Positions 39,158 to 53,996 of a DNA stretch of 64,000 nt are shown here, in pieces. Source of the stretch: Bifidobacterium scardovii JCM 12489 = DSM 13734 (lineage in GTDB: Bacteria; Actinomycetota; Actinomycetes; Actinomycetales; Bifidobacteriaceae); contig NZ_AP012331.1 in assembly GCF_001042635.1 (NCBI RefSeq), positions 1,426,001 through 1,490,000 on the forward strand. The letters run 5' to 3'. Both the position numbers and the translations under genes were made by a program. The notes under the pieces were generated by a model. The model worked only from the letters and a program-made list of their open reading frames with translations. It was not told the DNA's origin and did no database searches. Position 1 is the stretch's first letter; every line of letters begins with the position of its first letter.

Positions 39158-40285
39158 ATGACCGAACAAACACATCACGATCCGGCGGCGCTCGACAAGC
39201 TCACCGAACCGTTCACCGTACTGCCGAACGACAACCCCGCATCCGATGAGAAGCGCCAGTCCCTCATCGACAAGCCGGCATTCGGACAGGTCTTCTCCGA
39301 CAACATGACCCATATGACCTGGACCAAGGGCGAAGGCTGGTCCGACCGCCGCGTCGAGCCGTACGCGCCGCTTAAGATGGATCCGGGCGCATCCGTGCTG
39401 CACTACGCGCAAGAGTGCTTCGAGGGCCTCAAGGCCTACCGTCACGCCGACGGCTCCACCTGGCTGTTCCGCCCGGACGCGAACGCCGAGCGCTTCCAGA
39501 ACTCCGCCAAGCGCCTGTACCTGCCCGAGCTGCCGATCGACGACTTCCTCGGTTCCGTGGCCGCGCTGGTCAAGCGCGACGCCGCCTGGGTGCCGTCCCG
39601 CCGCGAGTACACGCTGTACATGCGTCCGTTCATGTTCGCTTCCGAGCCGTTCCTCGGCGTGCGCGCCCCGCAGGAGGTCGACTACTGCGTGATCGCCTCC
39701 CCGTCCGGCCCGTACTTCCCGGGCGGCGTCAAGCCGGTGAGCATCTGGGTCGAGGACAAGTGGTTCCGCACCGGCCCCGGCGGCACCGGTTTCGCCAAGT
39801 GCGGCGGCAACTACGCCGCCTCCCTGCTCGGCGAGTACAAGGGCATCGAGAACGGCTGCGAGCAGGTGTGCTTCGTGGACGCCGCCACCAAGACCTACCT
39901 TGAGGAGCTCGGCGGCATGAACATGATGGCCGTGCACAAGGACGGCCACGTGGAGACCCCGTCCCTGACCGGCAACATCCTGCCGGGCGTGACCCGCCGT
40001 TCCCTGATCCAGCTGCTGCAGGACAAGGGCCACGACGTGGTCGAGACTATGATCGCTCTCGACCAGCTGCTCGACGACATCAAGTCCGGCGAGGTCACCG
40101 AGGTGTTCGCCTGCGGCACCGCCGCCATCATCACCCCGATCGGCCGCTTCAAGTCCGAGAAGTTCGACGTCACCGTCGCCGACGGCGGCTCCGGCAAGCT
40201 CACCTGCGAGCTGCGCGACGAGCTGCTCGGCATCCAGCTCGGCGAGGTCGAGGACCCGCACAACTGGATGTGGAAAGTCTGCTGA
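39158..40285 (+). CDS. ilvE: Branched-chain amino acid aminotransferase
   Basis: 375 aa class IV PLP aminotransferase, last step in Leu, Ile and Val synthesis. HYAQECFEGLKAYRHADG (about 87-104) and the PLP lysine in GTGFAKCGGNYAASLLGEYKG (about 209-229) are visible. PSLTGNILPGVTRRSLIQLL is conserved in the long BCAT form. It is transcribed alone, from a gap after the L25 terminator, and ends with its own terminator. Confidence 0.95.
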   Translation: MTEQTHHDPAALDKLTEPFTVLPNDNPASDEKRQSLIDKPAFGQVFSDNMTHMTWTKGEGWSDRRVEPYAPLKMDPGASVLHYAQECFEGLKAYRHADGSTWLFRPDANAERFQNSAKRLYLPELPIDDFLGSVAALVKRDAAWVPSRREYTLYMRPFMFASEPFLGVRAPQEVDYCVIASPSGPYFPGGVKPVSIWVEDKWFRTGPGGTGFAKCGGNYAASLLGEYKGIENGCEQVCFVDAATKTYLEELGGMNMMAVHKDGHVETPSLTGNILPGVTRRSLIQLLQDKGHDVVETMIALDQLLDDIKSGEVTEVFACGTAAIITPIGRFKSEKFDVTVADGGSGKLTCELRDELLGIQLGEVEDPHNWMWKVC

Positions 40286-40305
40286 ATAAGCGCCTCTGAC
40301 TCCTG

Positions 40306-40342
40306 AAAAGCCCCTTGGAACCACTGATTCCAAGGGGCTTTC
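40306..40342 (+). terminator. Terminator after ilvE
   Basis: AAAGCCCCTTGGAA and TTCCAAGGGGCTTT form the stem, with a CCACTGA loop; the T-run is short. Confidence 0.88.
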
Positions 40343-40426
40343 CATCGCCGTACTGCGAGTCGTAACGAGCCTTGCTGTACGCTCGTGTACGGCGTGATCG
40401 AACGATGCGGATGAGGGGAGAGACTC

Positions 40427-41179
40427 ATGGAAGTGGCGCTGGAGAGCAATGCCTTTTTCATGGGCATCGAGTATCTGGCGATCTTCTGCTGCGGCCTGAT
40501 GGGGGGATTGTGCGCGGTCCGCAAGAACTACGACCTGTTCGCCATGCTCATCACCGCGTGGCTGACCGCTCTGGGCGGCGGCATCATCCGTGACGTGATG
40601 CTCGGCGCGTTCCCTCCCGTGGGCATCTCCGACAAGGGCTTCGTGATCACCGCGCTCGTTTCGGGGCTCGCGGTGGCCGTGATCCACCCGGAGGTCGACA
40701 AGCTCAAATGGCCGATGCTCACCATCGACGCCCTCGCCCTTGCGCTGTTCGCGGTCAACGGCACCTCGAAGGCGATGATCTACGGCATGTCCGGCATGAC
40801 CTCGGTGTTCATGGGCATGTTCACCGCGCTCGGCGGCGGTCTGGTGCGCGATATGCTGCTCAACGACGTGCCGATGGTCATCCGCGACAAGCACTGGTAC
40901 GCCGTGCCCTCGGCGGTCGGCTGCGTGCTGACCGTGTTCGTGTGCAAGGGCGTGCAGCACGGGTGGCTGGACCTCACCGCCGAGATCACGCTGGATATCG
41001 TCATCACCATACTGGTGGTGGCGATGCGGCTGCTGTCCGTCAAATTCAACATCACGCTGCCCGGCGCGATGGAGCGCCATGAGGTGTATCTGCCCGGCCA
41101 GACCCGCTATCTCAAGCGTCCGGTGATCCACCCCGATGCCAAGGATCCCCACGGCGGTTCCCCCTCCGACGAGGACTAG
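40427..41179 (+). CDS. UPF0126 / TRIC-like cation channel family membrane protein
   Basis: 250 aa, seven membrane segments in two repeats. Each repeat holds the family's glycine motif: GGGIIRDVMLG (about 47-57) and GGGLVRDMLLN (about 137-147). Prokaryotic members of this family can form trimeric potassium or other cation channels. The hydrophilic C-terminus (about 210-250) is extra and of unknown use. No operon partner. Confidence 0.85.
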   Translation: MEVALESNAFFMGIEYLAIFCCGLMGGLCAVRKNYDLFAMLITAWLTALGGGIIRDVMLGAFPPVGISDKGFVITALVSGLAVAVIHPEVDKLKWPMLTIDALALALFAVNGTSKAMIYGMSGMTSVFMGMFTALGGGLVRDMLLNDVPMVIRDKHWYAVPSAVGCVLTVFVCKGVQHGWLDLTAEITLDIVITILVVAMRLLSVKFNITLPGAMERHEVYLPGQTRYLKRPVIHPDAKDPHGGSPSDED

Positions 41180-41280
41180 CGAAAGACTGGTCGTTTTAGG
41201 CTATGGCACGGGTACGTCGGCGGATGATCGCCGCCCACGGACTTTGTCTGTCTGATACTGCTGTTGATTACGGCGACATT

Positions 41281-41394
41281 GCTGGCTTACAGCCTGTTCG
41301 ATAGTCGTATCAGGCTGTAAGCCAGCATGTCGTTGGGCGCTGTTCTGCTGACTTACGGTCTGATTGGAACTTTGGACAGGCTGTAAGTCAGCAG
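41281..41394. repeat. Two related inverted repeats with GCTTACAGCCTG core
   Basis: The gap 41180-41488 has no gene. Arms GCTGGCTTACAGCCTG (41281-41296) and its exact complement (41311-41326) form the first unit. The second has CTGCTGACTTACGGTCTG (41346-41363) and CAGGCTGTAAGTCAGCAG (41377-41394), with two mismatches. The arms are cross-compatible between the units. Same layout as at 6215-6390, different core. Confidence 0.85.
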
Positions 41395-41488
41395 AAGGAG
41401 ATCGGGCAGGGCGGAACGGGAAGCAGGTCGGACGTAGCGAGTTCCTTACGCTCATACACGTGCGCGGCTCGCCCGGGCTCCGGAACGC

Positions 41489-41525
41489 AACGGGCCCCGC
41501 AACCGAATGGTTTGCGGGGCCCGTT
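41489..41525. terminator. Terminator, rpsT side
   Basis: AACGGGCCCCGCAA (41489-41502) pairs exactly with TTGCGGGGCCCGTT (41512-41525). It lies 26 bp beyond the rpsT stop on the minus strand. Confidence 0.88.
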
Positions 41526-41550
41526 CGAGAACTCGCTACAGCGTCTCAGC

Positions 41551-41811
41551 TCACAGCGCGTTGATCTGCACGGCGAGGCCGGACTTGCGGTTGGCGGCCT
41601 GGTTCTTGTGGATCACGCCAGCGCCAGCAGCCTTGTCGAGCTTCTGGGCGGCAACCTTGTAGGCGGCCTCGGCGGCGGCCTTATCGCCGGCGGCGATGGC
41701 CTCGCGGGTGGCGCGGACGGCGGTCTTCAGGCCGGACTTGACGGCCACGTTGCGCTTGTGCGCCTTCTCGTTGGTGAGAATGCGCTTCTTCTGCGACTTG
41801 ATGTTTGCCAC
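41551..41811 (-). CDS. rpsT: 30S ribosomal protein S20
   Basis: 86 aa, the family length. S20 binds 16S rRNA at the bottom of the small subunit. It is basic and helical: [20 protein letters not shown] at the N-terminus is the family signature, and [15 protein letters not shown] lies near the end. The start is GTG 41811 with GGAG upstream on the minus strand. It is divergent from lepA, with a 187-bp shared promoter region. Confidence 0.97.
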   Translation of the reverse strand: MANIKSQKKRILTNEKAHKRNVAVKSGLKTAVRATREAIAAGDKAAAEAAYKVAAQKLDKAAGAGVIHKNQAANRKSGLAVQINAL

Positions 41812-41926
41812 GTTTACTCCAAACGACGTTTGCTATAAGGACATACAAACGGTGATAATAACACGTCGTAAGGATAAAACGTAAGTGTTCTCAGGAGTGT
41901 CGCGTCAAATTGCCGACCCGAACCGG

Positions 41927-41932
41927 TAGACT
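41927..41932 (+). promoter_or_regulatory. Putative -10 box for lepA
   Basis: TAGACT at 41927-41932, 67 bp before the chosen GTG. The same TAGACT-like box appears ahead of pntAA and glgA. No good -35 at standard spacing. Weak evidence. Confidence 0.3.
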
Positions 41933-41998
41933 AGGGTATTCGCAACGATAATGCGCGCACAGGACGCGCGCCAGCCACGAGACAAGGAGACTGATCAG

Positions 41999-43879
<1,881 letters not shown>

Positions 43880-43891
43880 TTTCCGGGCGTT

Positions 43892-44028
43892 ATTGCACAG
43901 CTTAGGCAGATTTGTCGTCTCGTAGGCAGGTTCCTCCGGATAGGGGCATGGGAATTACTGCGATTCCCATGCCCCTATCGGCCGGGACCTGCCTACGAAA
44001 TGCAAAATCTGCCTAAGAAATGCGCAAT
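43892..44028. repeat. 137-bp nested palindrome between lepA and hemW
   Basis: From both ends the order is ATTGC(A/G)CA, TTAGGCAGAT, CGTAGGCAGGT, then GATAGGGGCATGGGAAT, meeting at a TACTGCG loop (43965 region). Within each arm the word TAGGCAG(A/G)T occurs twice in tandem. The inner 17-bp arms match exactly. It lies between two plus-strand genes, so it may end lepA, but it is several times larger than a usual terminator. Confidence 0.88.
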
Positions 44029-44059
44029 CCGCTCGCGAAGGTAAGGAAAGGCGTCTGGA

Positions 44060-45373
44060 ATGGAGTTCGAGGTATACATTCACGTGCCGTTTTGCCTCCG
44101 GCGCTGCGGCTACTGCGACTTCAACACCTACACGGCCACGGACCTGGGCGGGGGCGCCTCTCGGGCGAATTACGCCAATATGGTGATTCGCGAGATGGCG
44201 TTGGTGCGCGACTGGCAGCGTGTCCACGGCATCGAGGAGCCTGCCGCGTCCACCGTCTTCTTCGGCGGAGGCACGCCGACCATTCTTCCCGCGGACGATC
44301 TGGCCGCCATGCTGGATGCCGTCCGCTCGACATGGGGCATCGCGCCCGATGCGGAAATCACCACCGAGGCCAATCCCGACACCGTCAACGAGTACTATAT
44401 CGGCAAGCTGGCCGAGGCCGGTTTCACCCGCATTTCGTTCGGCATGCAGTCGGCGGTGCCGCACGTGCTCAGGACGCTCGACCGCACGCATACGCCCGCC
44501 AATGTGGAAGCCGGCGTCGCGGCCGCGGCCAAGGCCGGCCTGCGCTCCAGCGTCGATCTGATCTATGGCGCGCCGGGGGAGAGCCTTGACGACTGGCGCA
44601 CGTCGGTCGAAACGGCCATCGGCCTCGGCGTGAACCATATTTCGGCGTATGCGCTCACCGTGGAGCCGACCACGAAGATGGGCCGCCAGATCAAGGCGGG
44701 CATCCTGCCCAAACCGAACGACGACGATGAGGCCGCGAAGTACGAGATCGCCGACGAGGCGTTCTCGGCGGCCGGCCTGTCATGGTACGAGGTGTCCAAT
44801 TGGGCCCGACCGGGCTGCGAAAGCCGGCACAATCTGGGGTACTGGCGCAATGTCGACTGGGCGGGCCTCGGACCCGGGGCACACTCCCACTACAACGCGG
44901 TTGCGGAGGAAGGGAATGGTGATGATGCCGACCACCCCCAGTCGGCTGCGCCGACAGTCCCCGCCGGCGGGGGCGGCGATGGGCTGTCCCGCGGCGGCGA
45001 CCATGGGACGCACGGGCTGCGCGGTTGGGATATCGCCCATCCGCGGCTGTGGGGCGCGGCCATCAACGAGGGCCGCGTGCCGTGGTCCGGCAGCGAAAGC
45101 ATCACCGCCGAGGAGAACCTCGAGGAGATCATCATGCTGGGGCTGCGCATCCGCGAGGGCCTTGACCTTGACCGGGTCAACCGTCTGATCCGGGATGGCC
45201 GGGAAGCGGGAACGCTCGGCCCCTCCATCACGGCGCTGGACCGCACGCGGTTCGAGCCGCTGGTCGACGAGGGCCTGGTCACCCTGGACGGCGACCGCGT
45301 CGTGCCCACGCGCGCGGGCCGCCTGCTCAACGACACGATCATCGAACGCTGCTTCGCCTGGTGCGGGTTGTGA
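44060..45373 (+). CDS. hemW: Heme chaperone HemW (radical SAM), with a repeat-derived insert
   Basis: 437 aa. The radical SAM cluster motif is CLRRCGYCDFNTY (Cys-x3-Cys-x2-Cys, residues 12-24). VFFGGGTPTILP, IYGAPGESLDDWRTSVE and the late YWRNVDWAGLGPGAHSH fit HemW, formerly misnamed coproporphyrinogen III oxidase; it carries heme to respiratory enzymes. Between GPGAHSHYN and GWDIAHPRLW the family normally has a few residues. Here there are about 40 Gly/Pro/Asp-rich residues encoded in part by a dispersed repeat (44931-44975). The frame is kept. C-terminal wHTH-like domain follows. Confidence 0.88.
   Translation: MEFEVYIHVPFCLRRCGYCDFNTYTATDLGGGASRANYANMVIREMALVRDWQRVHGIEEPAASTVFFGGGTPTILPADDLAAMLDAVRSTWGIAPDAEITTEANPDTVNEYYIGKLAEAGFTRISFGMQSAVPHVLRTLDRTHTPANVEAGVAAAAKAGLRSSVDLIYGAPGESLDDWRTSVETAIGLGVNHISAYALTVEPTTKMGRQIKAGILPKPNDDDEAAKYEIADEAFSAAGLSWYEVSNWARPGCESRHNLGYWRNVDWAGLGPGAHSHYNAVAEEGNGDDADHPQSAAPTVPAGGGGDGLSRGGDHGTHGLRGWDIAHPRLWGAAINEGRVPWSGSESITAEENLEEIIMLGLRIREGLDLDRVNRLIRDGREAGTLGPSITALDRTRFEPLVDEGLVTLDGDRVVPTRAGRLLNDTIIERCFAWCGL
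44931..44975 (+). repeat. Dispersed CCCCCAGTCGGCTGCGCC element inside hemW
   Basis: ACCACCCCCAGTCGGCTGCG, then CCGACAGTCCCC and GCCGGCGGGGGCG, nearly the same as 11142-11191 and the complement of 31408-31451. It is translated as the DHPQSAAPTVPAGGGG part of HemW. Confidence 0.85.
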
Positions 45374-45440
45374 CGCCGTCGCGCCGCCTGCGGCGAAGAT
45401 GGGGAAGAGGTCTGCGATGCGGTCGGCCCACGCCGGCCAT

Positions 45441-45472
45441 GGGTGATGGGGGTTCGAGTCCCTCATCGCCCA
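45441..45472 (+). other. tRNA 3' end remnant (acceptor plus T-arm minihelix)
   Basis: GGGTGAT-GGGGG-TTCGAGT-CCCTC-ATCGCCC-A folds into a T arm stacked on a seven-base-pair acceptor stem, with no D arm or anticodon arm. Its 3' half resembles a tRNA-Val-type end. A full tRNA cannot be fitted in the preceding 60 bases. The surrounding gap 45374-45540 holds no gene. Confidence 0.45.
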
Positions 45473-45540
45473 ACCGCACACAGCCGTCCGCGCGGGGTAC
45501 CATGGACAGGGACAACGCAACCTGACCAAAGGGGAGACGC

Positions 45541-45978
45541 ATGGGCGCGATCATGGCCGACGGCGACATCATCTGGACGCAACGCAAGCGCAACTGGTGC
45601 CGCACACCGTTCACCTTCACGGTGTATACGCTCACTTCGGACGAACTGGTGGTGCAGTCGGGTCTGCTGAGCCAGACCTTCGACACGACCAAGCTGTTCC
45701 GCATCGTCGATTTCACGATCACGCGCTCGCTGCTGCAACGCGTGTTCGGCCTGAGCACGATCGTGGTGGAGGCCCGTGACCAGTCGTCGGGCGGGCGGAT
45801 CGTGCTGAAGAACATCATCGACGGGTTCGCGGTGCGCAAGCTGCTGCAGCGCGCGGTCGACGAGGCGCGCAGCGTGAACCGCGTGGGCACGCGCGAGTTC
45901 ATGGGCGCCGGCGACGGCTACGACGCCGGCTCGGTCGACGGCGACTTCGACGGAGACGGCATCCCGGACTACCGGTGA
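45541..45978 (+). CDS. PH-domain protein (bPH2/YdbT-like)
   Basis: 145 aa, no membrane segment. Residues about 10-108 fit one bacterial PH domain: DIIWTQRKRNWC...FTFTVYTLTSDELVVQSGLLSQTFDTTKLFRIVDF. The last 15 residues, GDFDGDGIPDYR, match the Dx[D/N]xDG calcium-binding loop of type 3 thrombospondin-like or dockerin repeats. That tail is odd on a PH protein. AAAGGGGAG precedes the ATG. Role unknown; GltB and MetY lie downstream but the hairpin repeats at 46006 intervene. Confidence 0.7.
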   Translation: MGAIMADGDIIWTQRKRNWCRTPFTFTVYTLTSDELVVQSGLLSQTFDTTKLFRIVDFTITRSLLQRVFGLSTIVVEARDQSSGGRIVLKNIIDGFAVRKLLQRAVDEARSVNRVGTREFMGAGDGYDAGSVDGDFDGDGIPDYR

Positions 45979-46005
45979 AAGGACCGATGACGCCAGCGTC
46001 CGTCT

Positions 46006-46119
46006 GGCTCCCCTCCCTGAGGGGAGCTGTCCGCGAAGCGGACTGAGGGGAGCATTCCTGCGAACATCTGAATCAAACTCAGATCGTTCGCTCCCCTCAG
46101 TCGGCTACGCCGACAGCTC
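46006..46119. repeat. CTCCCCTC-family hairpin elements, one full and one partial inverted
   Basis: Full copy 46006-46053 (GGCTCCCCTCCCTGAGGGGA start) and inverted, shortened copy 46090-46119 (GCTCCCCTCAGTCGGCTACG start). Same pairing as at 21894-22023. The partial copy uses the GGCTACGCCGAC stem that also occurs in the CCCCCAGTCGGC family, linking the two families. Confidence 0.78.
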
Positions 46120-46167
46120 AGTCTGCAATTATGGACGGCCTTGCGGTTGCGGCCGCTTCGCGGGCTG

Positions 46168-47448
46168 TCAGCCGAGCGTGGCGTCCATCGCCTGCCTGAG
46201 GTCGGCGATGATGTCGTCGGCGTTTTCGATGCCGCAGCTCAGGCGGACCAGGTCGATGCCGACGCCGGCCTCGCGCAACTGTTCCTCGGTGAGCTGGCGG
46301 TGGGTCGTGCCGGCCGGGTAGAGCGTGCAGCTGCGGGCGTCGGCCACGTGGGTGGCGATCGAGATCATCTTGAAATGGTCGAGCAGCGCGGAGACCGTGT
46401 CCCGCCCGCCGGGCACGCCGAAGGAGATCACGCCGCAGGTACCGTTCGGCATGTACCGGGCGGCCAGATCATGGTATTTGTCGCCCTCAAGCCCCGGATA
46501 GCTTACCCAGGAGATGCGCGGGTCGTCCTGCAGGAACCGCGCGACCTTGAGCGCGTTCGAGCAGTGCCGCTCCATGCGCACGGCCAGCGATTCCATGTGC
46601 ATGCCCATGATCCAGCTGTTGATCGGCGCCGGCGTGGAGCCGAAGTCGCGCATGAGCTGCGCGGTGGCCTTGGTGATATAGGCGGCCGGGCCGAAGTCGG
46701 CGGCGTAGGTGACGCCGTGGTACGAGTCGTCCGGCGTGGTCAGCCCGGGGAACTTGCTGGCGTGCGCCATCCAGTCGAAGCGCCCGGAGTCGACGATCGC
46801 GCCGCCGACGCACGAGCCGTGGCCGTCCATGTACTTGGTGGTCGCGTGCGTGACGATGTCCACGCCGTATTCGAACGGCCGGCAGTTGACCGGGGTGGGG
46901 AAGGTGTTGTCGACGATGATCGGCACGCCGTGGCCGTGCGCCGCGGCGACGAACTTGTCGAAATCGAGCACGATGAGCGCCGGGTTCGAGATCGACTCGG
47001 CGAACACGGCCTTGGTGTTCGGCCGGAACGCGGCGTCCAGCTCCTCGGGCGTGCAGTTCGGATCGACGAAGGTGCATTCGACGCCCATCTTGCGCATGGT
47101 CACGTTGACCAGGTTGAACGTGCCGCCGTAAATCGCTGAAGAGGCCACGATGTGATCGCCGGCGTTGCATATATTGAACAATGCGAAGAAATTCGCGGCT
47201 TGGCCGGAGCTGGTGAGCATCGCGGCCGCGCCTCCCTCGAGCGCGCAGATCTTCGCCGCCACCGTGTCGTTGGTCGGGTTCTGCAGGCGGGTGTAGAAGT
47301 AGCCGGTCTCGGACAGGTCGAAGAGCCGGCTCATCTGCTCGCTGGACGTGTATTTGAAGGTCGTCGCCTGGACGATCGGAGGGGTCCTCGGCTCCCCGTT
47401 GCCCGGCTGATAGCCGCCCTGCACGCATGTGGTGTCGACTTGGGTCAT
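46168..47448 (-). CDS. metY: O-acetylhomoserine sulfhydrylase-type PLP enzyme
   Basis: 426 aa, the length of MetY rather than the shorter cystathionine gamma-synthase. It makes homocysteine from O-acetylhomoserine and sulfide. The PLP lysine is in HATTKYMDGHGSCVGG (about residues 200-215), SGQAANFFAL is the PLP phosphate region and YTRLQNPTNDTVAAKICALEGG follows MetY. ATG 47448 with AGGAG upstream. No SAM or T-box motif recognised in the upstream region. Confidence 0.9.
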   Translation of the reverse strand: MTQVDTTCVQGGYQPGNGEPRTPPIVQATTFKYTSSEQMSRLFDLSETGYFYTRLQNPTNDTVAAKICALEGGAAAMLTSSGQAANFFALFNICNAGDHIVASSAIYGGTFNLVNVTMRKMGVECTFVDPNCTPEELDAAFRPNTKAVFAESISNPALIVLDFDKFVAAAHGHGVPIIVDNTFPTPVNCRPFEYGVDIVTHATTKYMDGHGSCVGGAIVDSGRFDWMAHASKFPGLTTPDDSYHGVTYAADFGPAAYITKATAQLMRDFGSTPAPINSWIMGMHMESLAVRMERHCSNALKVARFLQDDPRISWVSYPGLEGDKYHDLAARYMPNGTCGVISFGVPGGRDTVSALLDHFKMISIATHVADARSCTLYPAGTTHRQLTEEQLREAGVGIDLVRLSCGIENADDIIADLRQAMDATLG

Positions 47449-47832
47449 GAACGCTCTCCTTTGCGCTGTACTGCTTATGCATGACTGGACCATTGTATGG
47501 GAACGGGCCCGGCGACTCGTCCGGCGGCGAAGCGGCGGGGCCGGACCGGGGAAAAAGACGGAAAAAGCCGGGACAAAGCCGGAAAAGCAGCCGCGAACGC
47601 CGATATCCCGTCCCGCCCTCGTCCGGCCCCGTCCCCGGCCCTACCCCGCGACGCGCCGCGCCGGCGCCGCGCGTCGGGAAAAGTCAGACATTGAGGGTAT
47701 TGACTTTTGAGATGATTCGGTATATGGACTACGAAACTTGTATGACATACCCGAGCGGTACCCTGTCAACGCATTACACAAAGAACCGCAGGTTGTCAAG
47801 ACCTGCCCAAAAAAGATATGAAGGTGGTTTCG
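47449..47832. promoter_or_regulatory. Divergent intergenic region metY/gltB with putative gltB promoter
   Basis: 384 bp, no convincing gene; the first 200 bp are very GC-rich, the last 130 AT-richer. TTGACT (47700-47705) and TATGGA (47723-47728) with a 17-bp gap could be the gltB promoter, leaving a leader of about 100 bases. No nitrogen regulator site identified. Confidence 0.4.
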
Positions 47833-52401
<4,569 letters not shown>

Positions 52402-52402
52402 C

Positions 52403-53938
52403 ATGGGAGACCCCAGAGGATTCCTGAAGGTTCGTACCCGTCGCGAACTGGCCGAACGCCCCGTAGAGGAACGCATCAAGGACTGGCTCGACGTGCACGC
52501 CGAGTCCGGCCTGCAGCCGTGGACCAAGGAACAGGCCGCGCGATGCATGGACTGCGGCACGCCGTTCTGCATGACCGGCTGCCCGCTCGGCAACATCATC
52601 CCCGAGTTCAACGATCTGGTCCGCCAGGAGAAGTGGGAGGACGCCTACAACCGGCTGTCCATGACCAACAACTTCCCCGAGGTGACCGGCCGCATCTGCC
52701 CGGCCCTGTGCGAGAAGGCCTGCGTGCTCGGCATCCACCAGCCGCCGACCATGATCAAGCTCGACGAGCAGACGATCATCGACCAGGCGTGGGAGCTCGA
52801 CATCGTCAAGCCGATGCCGCCGCAGCGCCTGTCCGACCAGACCGTCGCCGTCGTCGGCTCCGGCCCCGCCGGCCTGTCCTGCGCGCAGCAGCTGACGCGC
52901 GCCGGCCACACCGTCGTCGTCTATGAGCGCGACGACGCGATCGGCGGCCTCATGCGCTACGGCATCCCGAACTTTAAGCTCGACAAGCATCTGCTCGACC
53001 GCCGCGTCGAGCAGATGGAGGCCGAGGGCACCGTGTTCCGCACCGGCGTGGAGATCGGCAAGGACATCACCTGGGACGACCTGCGCTCCCGGTACGATGC
53101 GGTGGTCGTGGCCATCGGCTCCCGCGTGCCGCGCGACATGAAGCTGCCCGGCCGCCAGCTCGACGGCATCCACTTCGCGATGGACTTCCTGCCCGACGCG
53201 ACCCGCCGCATCTACGGCGTCAAGCCCGTGCACGACATCACCGCCAAGGACAAGCACGTCATCGTCATCGGCGGCGGCGACACCGGCTCCGACTGCCTCG
53301 GCACCTCGATCCGCCAGGGTGCGAAGGACGTGACCGTGCTGCAGATCATGCCGAAGGAGCCGAGCGAGCGCCCGGACAACCAGCCGTGGCCGACCTTCGC
53401 CCGCCTGTACCAGAAGACCTCCTCCATGGAGGAGGGCGGCACCTACATGTACAGCACCGACTCGATCAACTTCGTCGGCTCCGACGAGGAGCAGTCGCGC
53501 ATCCACATCGAGAACTCGACCGCCACCGAAGGGTTCGTCGCCGACGAGCACGGCCATGTGACCGGCCTGAAGGTCGTCGACGTGGCGCTGGGCGAGAACG
53601 GTCCGTTCACCCGCCAGCCGGGCACCGAACGCGTGCTGCCGGCCGACCTGGTGCTCATCTCGGTCGGCTTCCTGCGCCCGGATACGACCACCCTGCTCGA
53701 CCAGCTGCCCGTCGATCTCGACAAGCGCGGCAACGTGGCTCGCAACGACAAGTTCGCCACCTCGCAGGACGGCGTGTTCGCCTGCGGCGACGCCGGACGC
53801 GGCCAGAGCCTGGTGGTGTGGGCCATCTCGGAGGGCCGCTCCTGCGCGGCCGCCGTCGACGAGTACCTCACCGGCGCGGCCACCGAGCTGCCGGCCCCGA
53901 TCGTCGCCTCGCAGCGCCCGATGATGCTGCCGAGGTAG
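52403..53938 (+). CDS. gltD: Glutamate synthase, small subunit
   Basis: 511 aa. FAD/NADPH subunit passing electrons to GltB. N-terminal Fe-S cysteines: CMDCGTPFCMTGCPLGN (about 47-63) and RICPALCEKACVLG (about 97-110). Dinucleotide-binding loops: VAVVGSGPAGLSCAQQLTRAGH (about 149) and VIVIGGGDTGSDCLGTS. The ATG at 52403 has AAGGAG upstream, at the end of gltB. Terminator follows. Confidence 0.96.
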   Translation: MGDPRGFLKVRTRRELAERPVEERIKDWLDVHAESGLQPWTKEQAARCMDCGTPFCMTGCPLGNIIPEFNDLVRQEKWEDAYNRLSMTNNFPEVTGRICPALCEKACVLGIHQPPTMIKLDEQTIIDQAWELDIVKPMPPQRLSDQTVAVVGSGPAGLSCAQQLTRAGHTVVVYERDDAIGGLMRYGIPNFKLDKHLLDRRVEQMEAEGTVFRTGVEIGKDITWDDLRSRYDAVVVAIGSRVPRDMKLPGRQLDGIHFAMDFLPDATRRIYGVKPVHDITAKDKHVIVIGGGDTGSDCLGTSIRQGAKDVTVLQIMPKEPSERPDNQPWPTFARLYQKTSSMEEGGTYMYSTDSINFVGSDEEQSRIHIENSTATEGFVADEHGHVTGLKVVDVALGENGPFTRQPGTERVLPADLVLISVGFLRPDTTTLLDQLPVDLDKRGNVARNDKFATSQDGVFACGDAGRGQSLVVWAISEGRSCAAAVDEYLTGAATELPAPIVASQRPMMLPR

Positions 53939-53947
53939 CCGATCACC

Positions 53948-53990
53948 GAGTAATGCTGGCTCCCTTCAGGGAGAGGAACCAGCATTACTC
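53948..53990. terminator. Terminator between gltD and the orphan kinase
   Basis: GAGTAATGCTGG (53948-53959) and CCAGCATTACTC (53979-53990), with CTCCCT/AGGGAG inner pairing. Serves convergent genes. Confidence 0.85.
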
Positions 53991-53996
53991 AACGAA

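Noticed and set aside
47818..47832. ATG 47818 as gltB start
   Set aside because: No ribosome binding site ahead of it; the bases after it contain AAGGTGG that serves GTG 47833.
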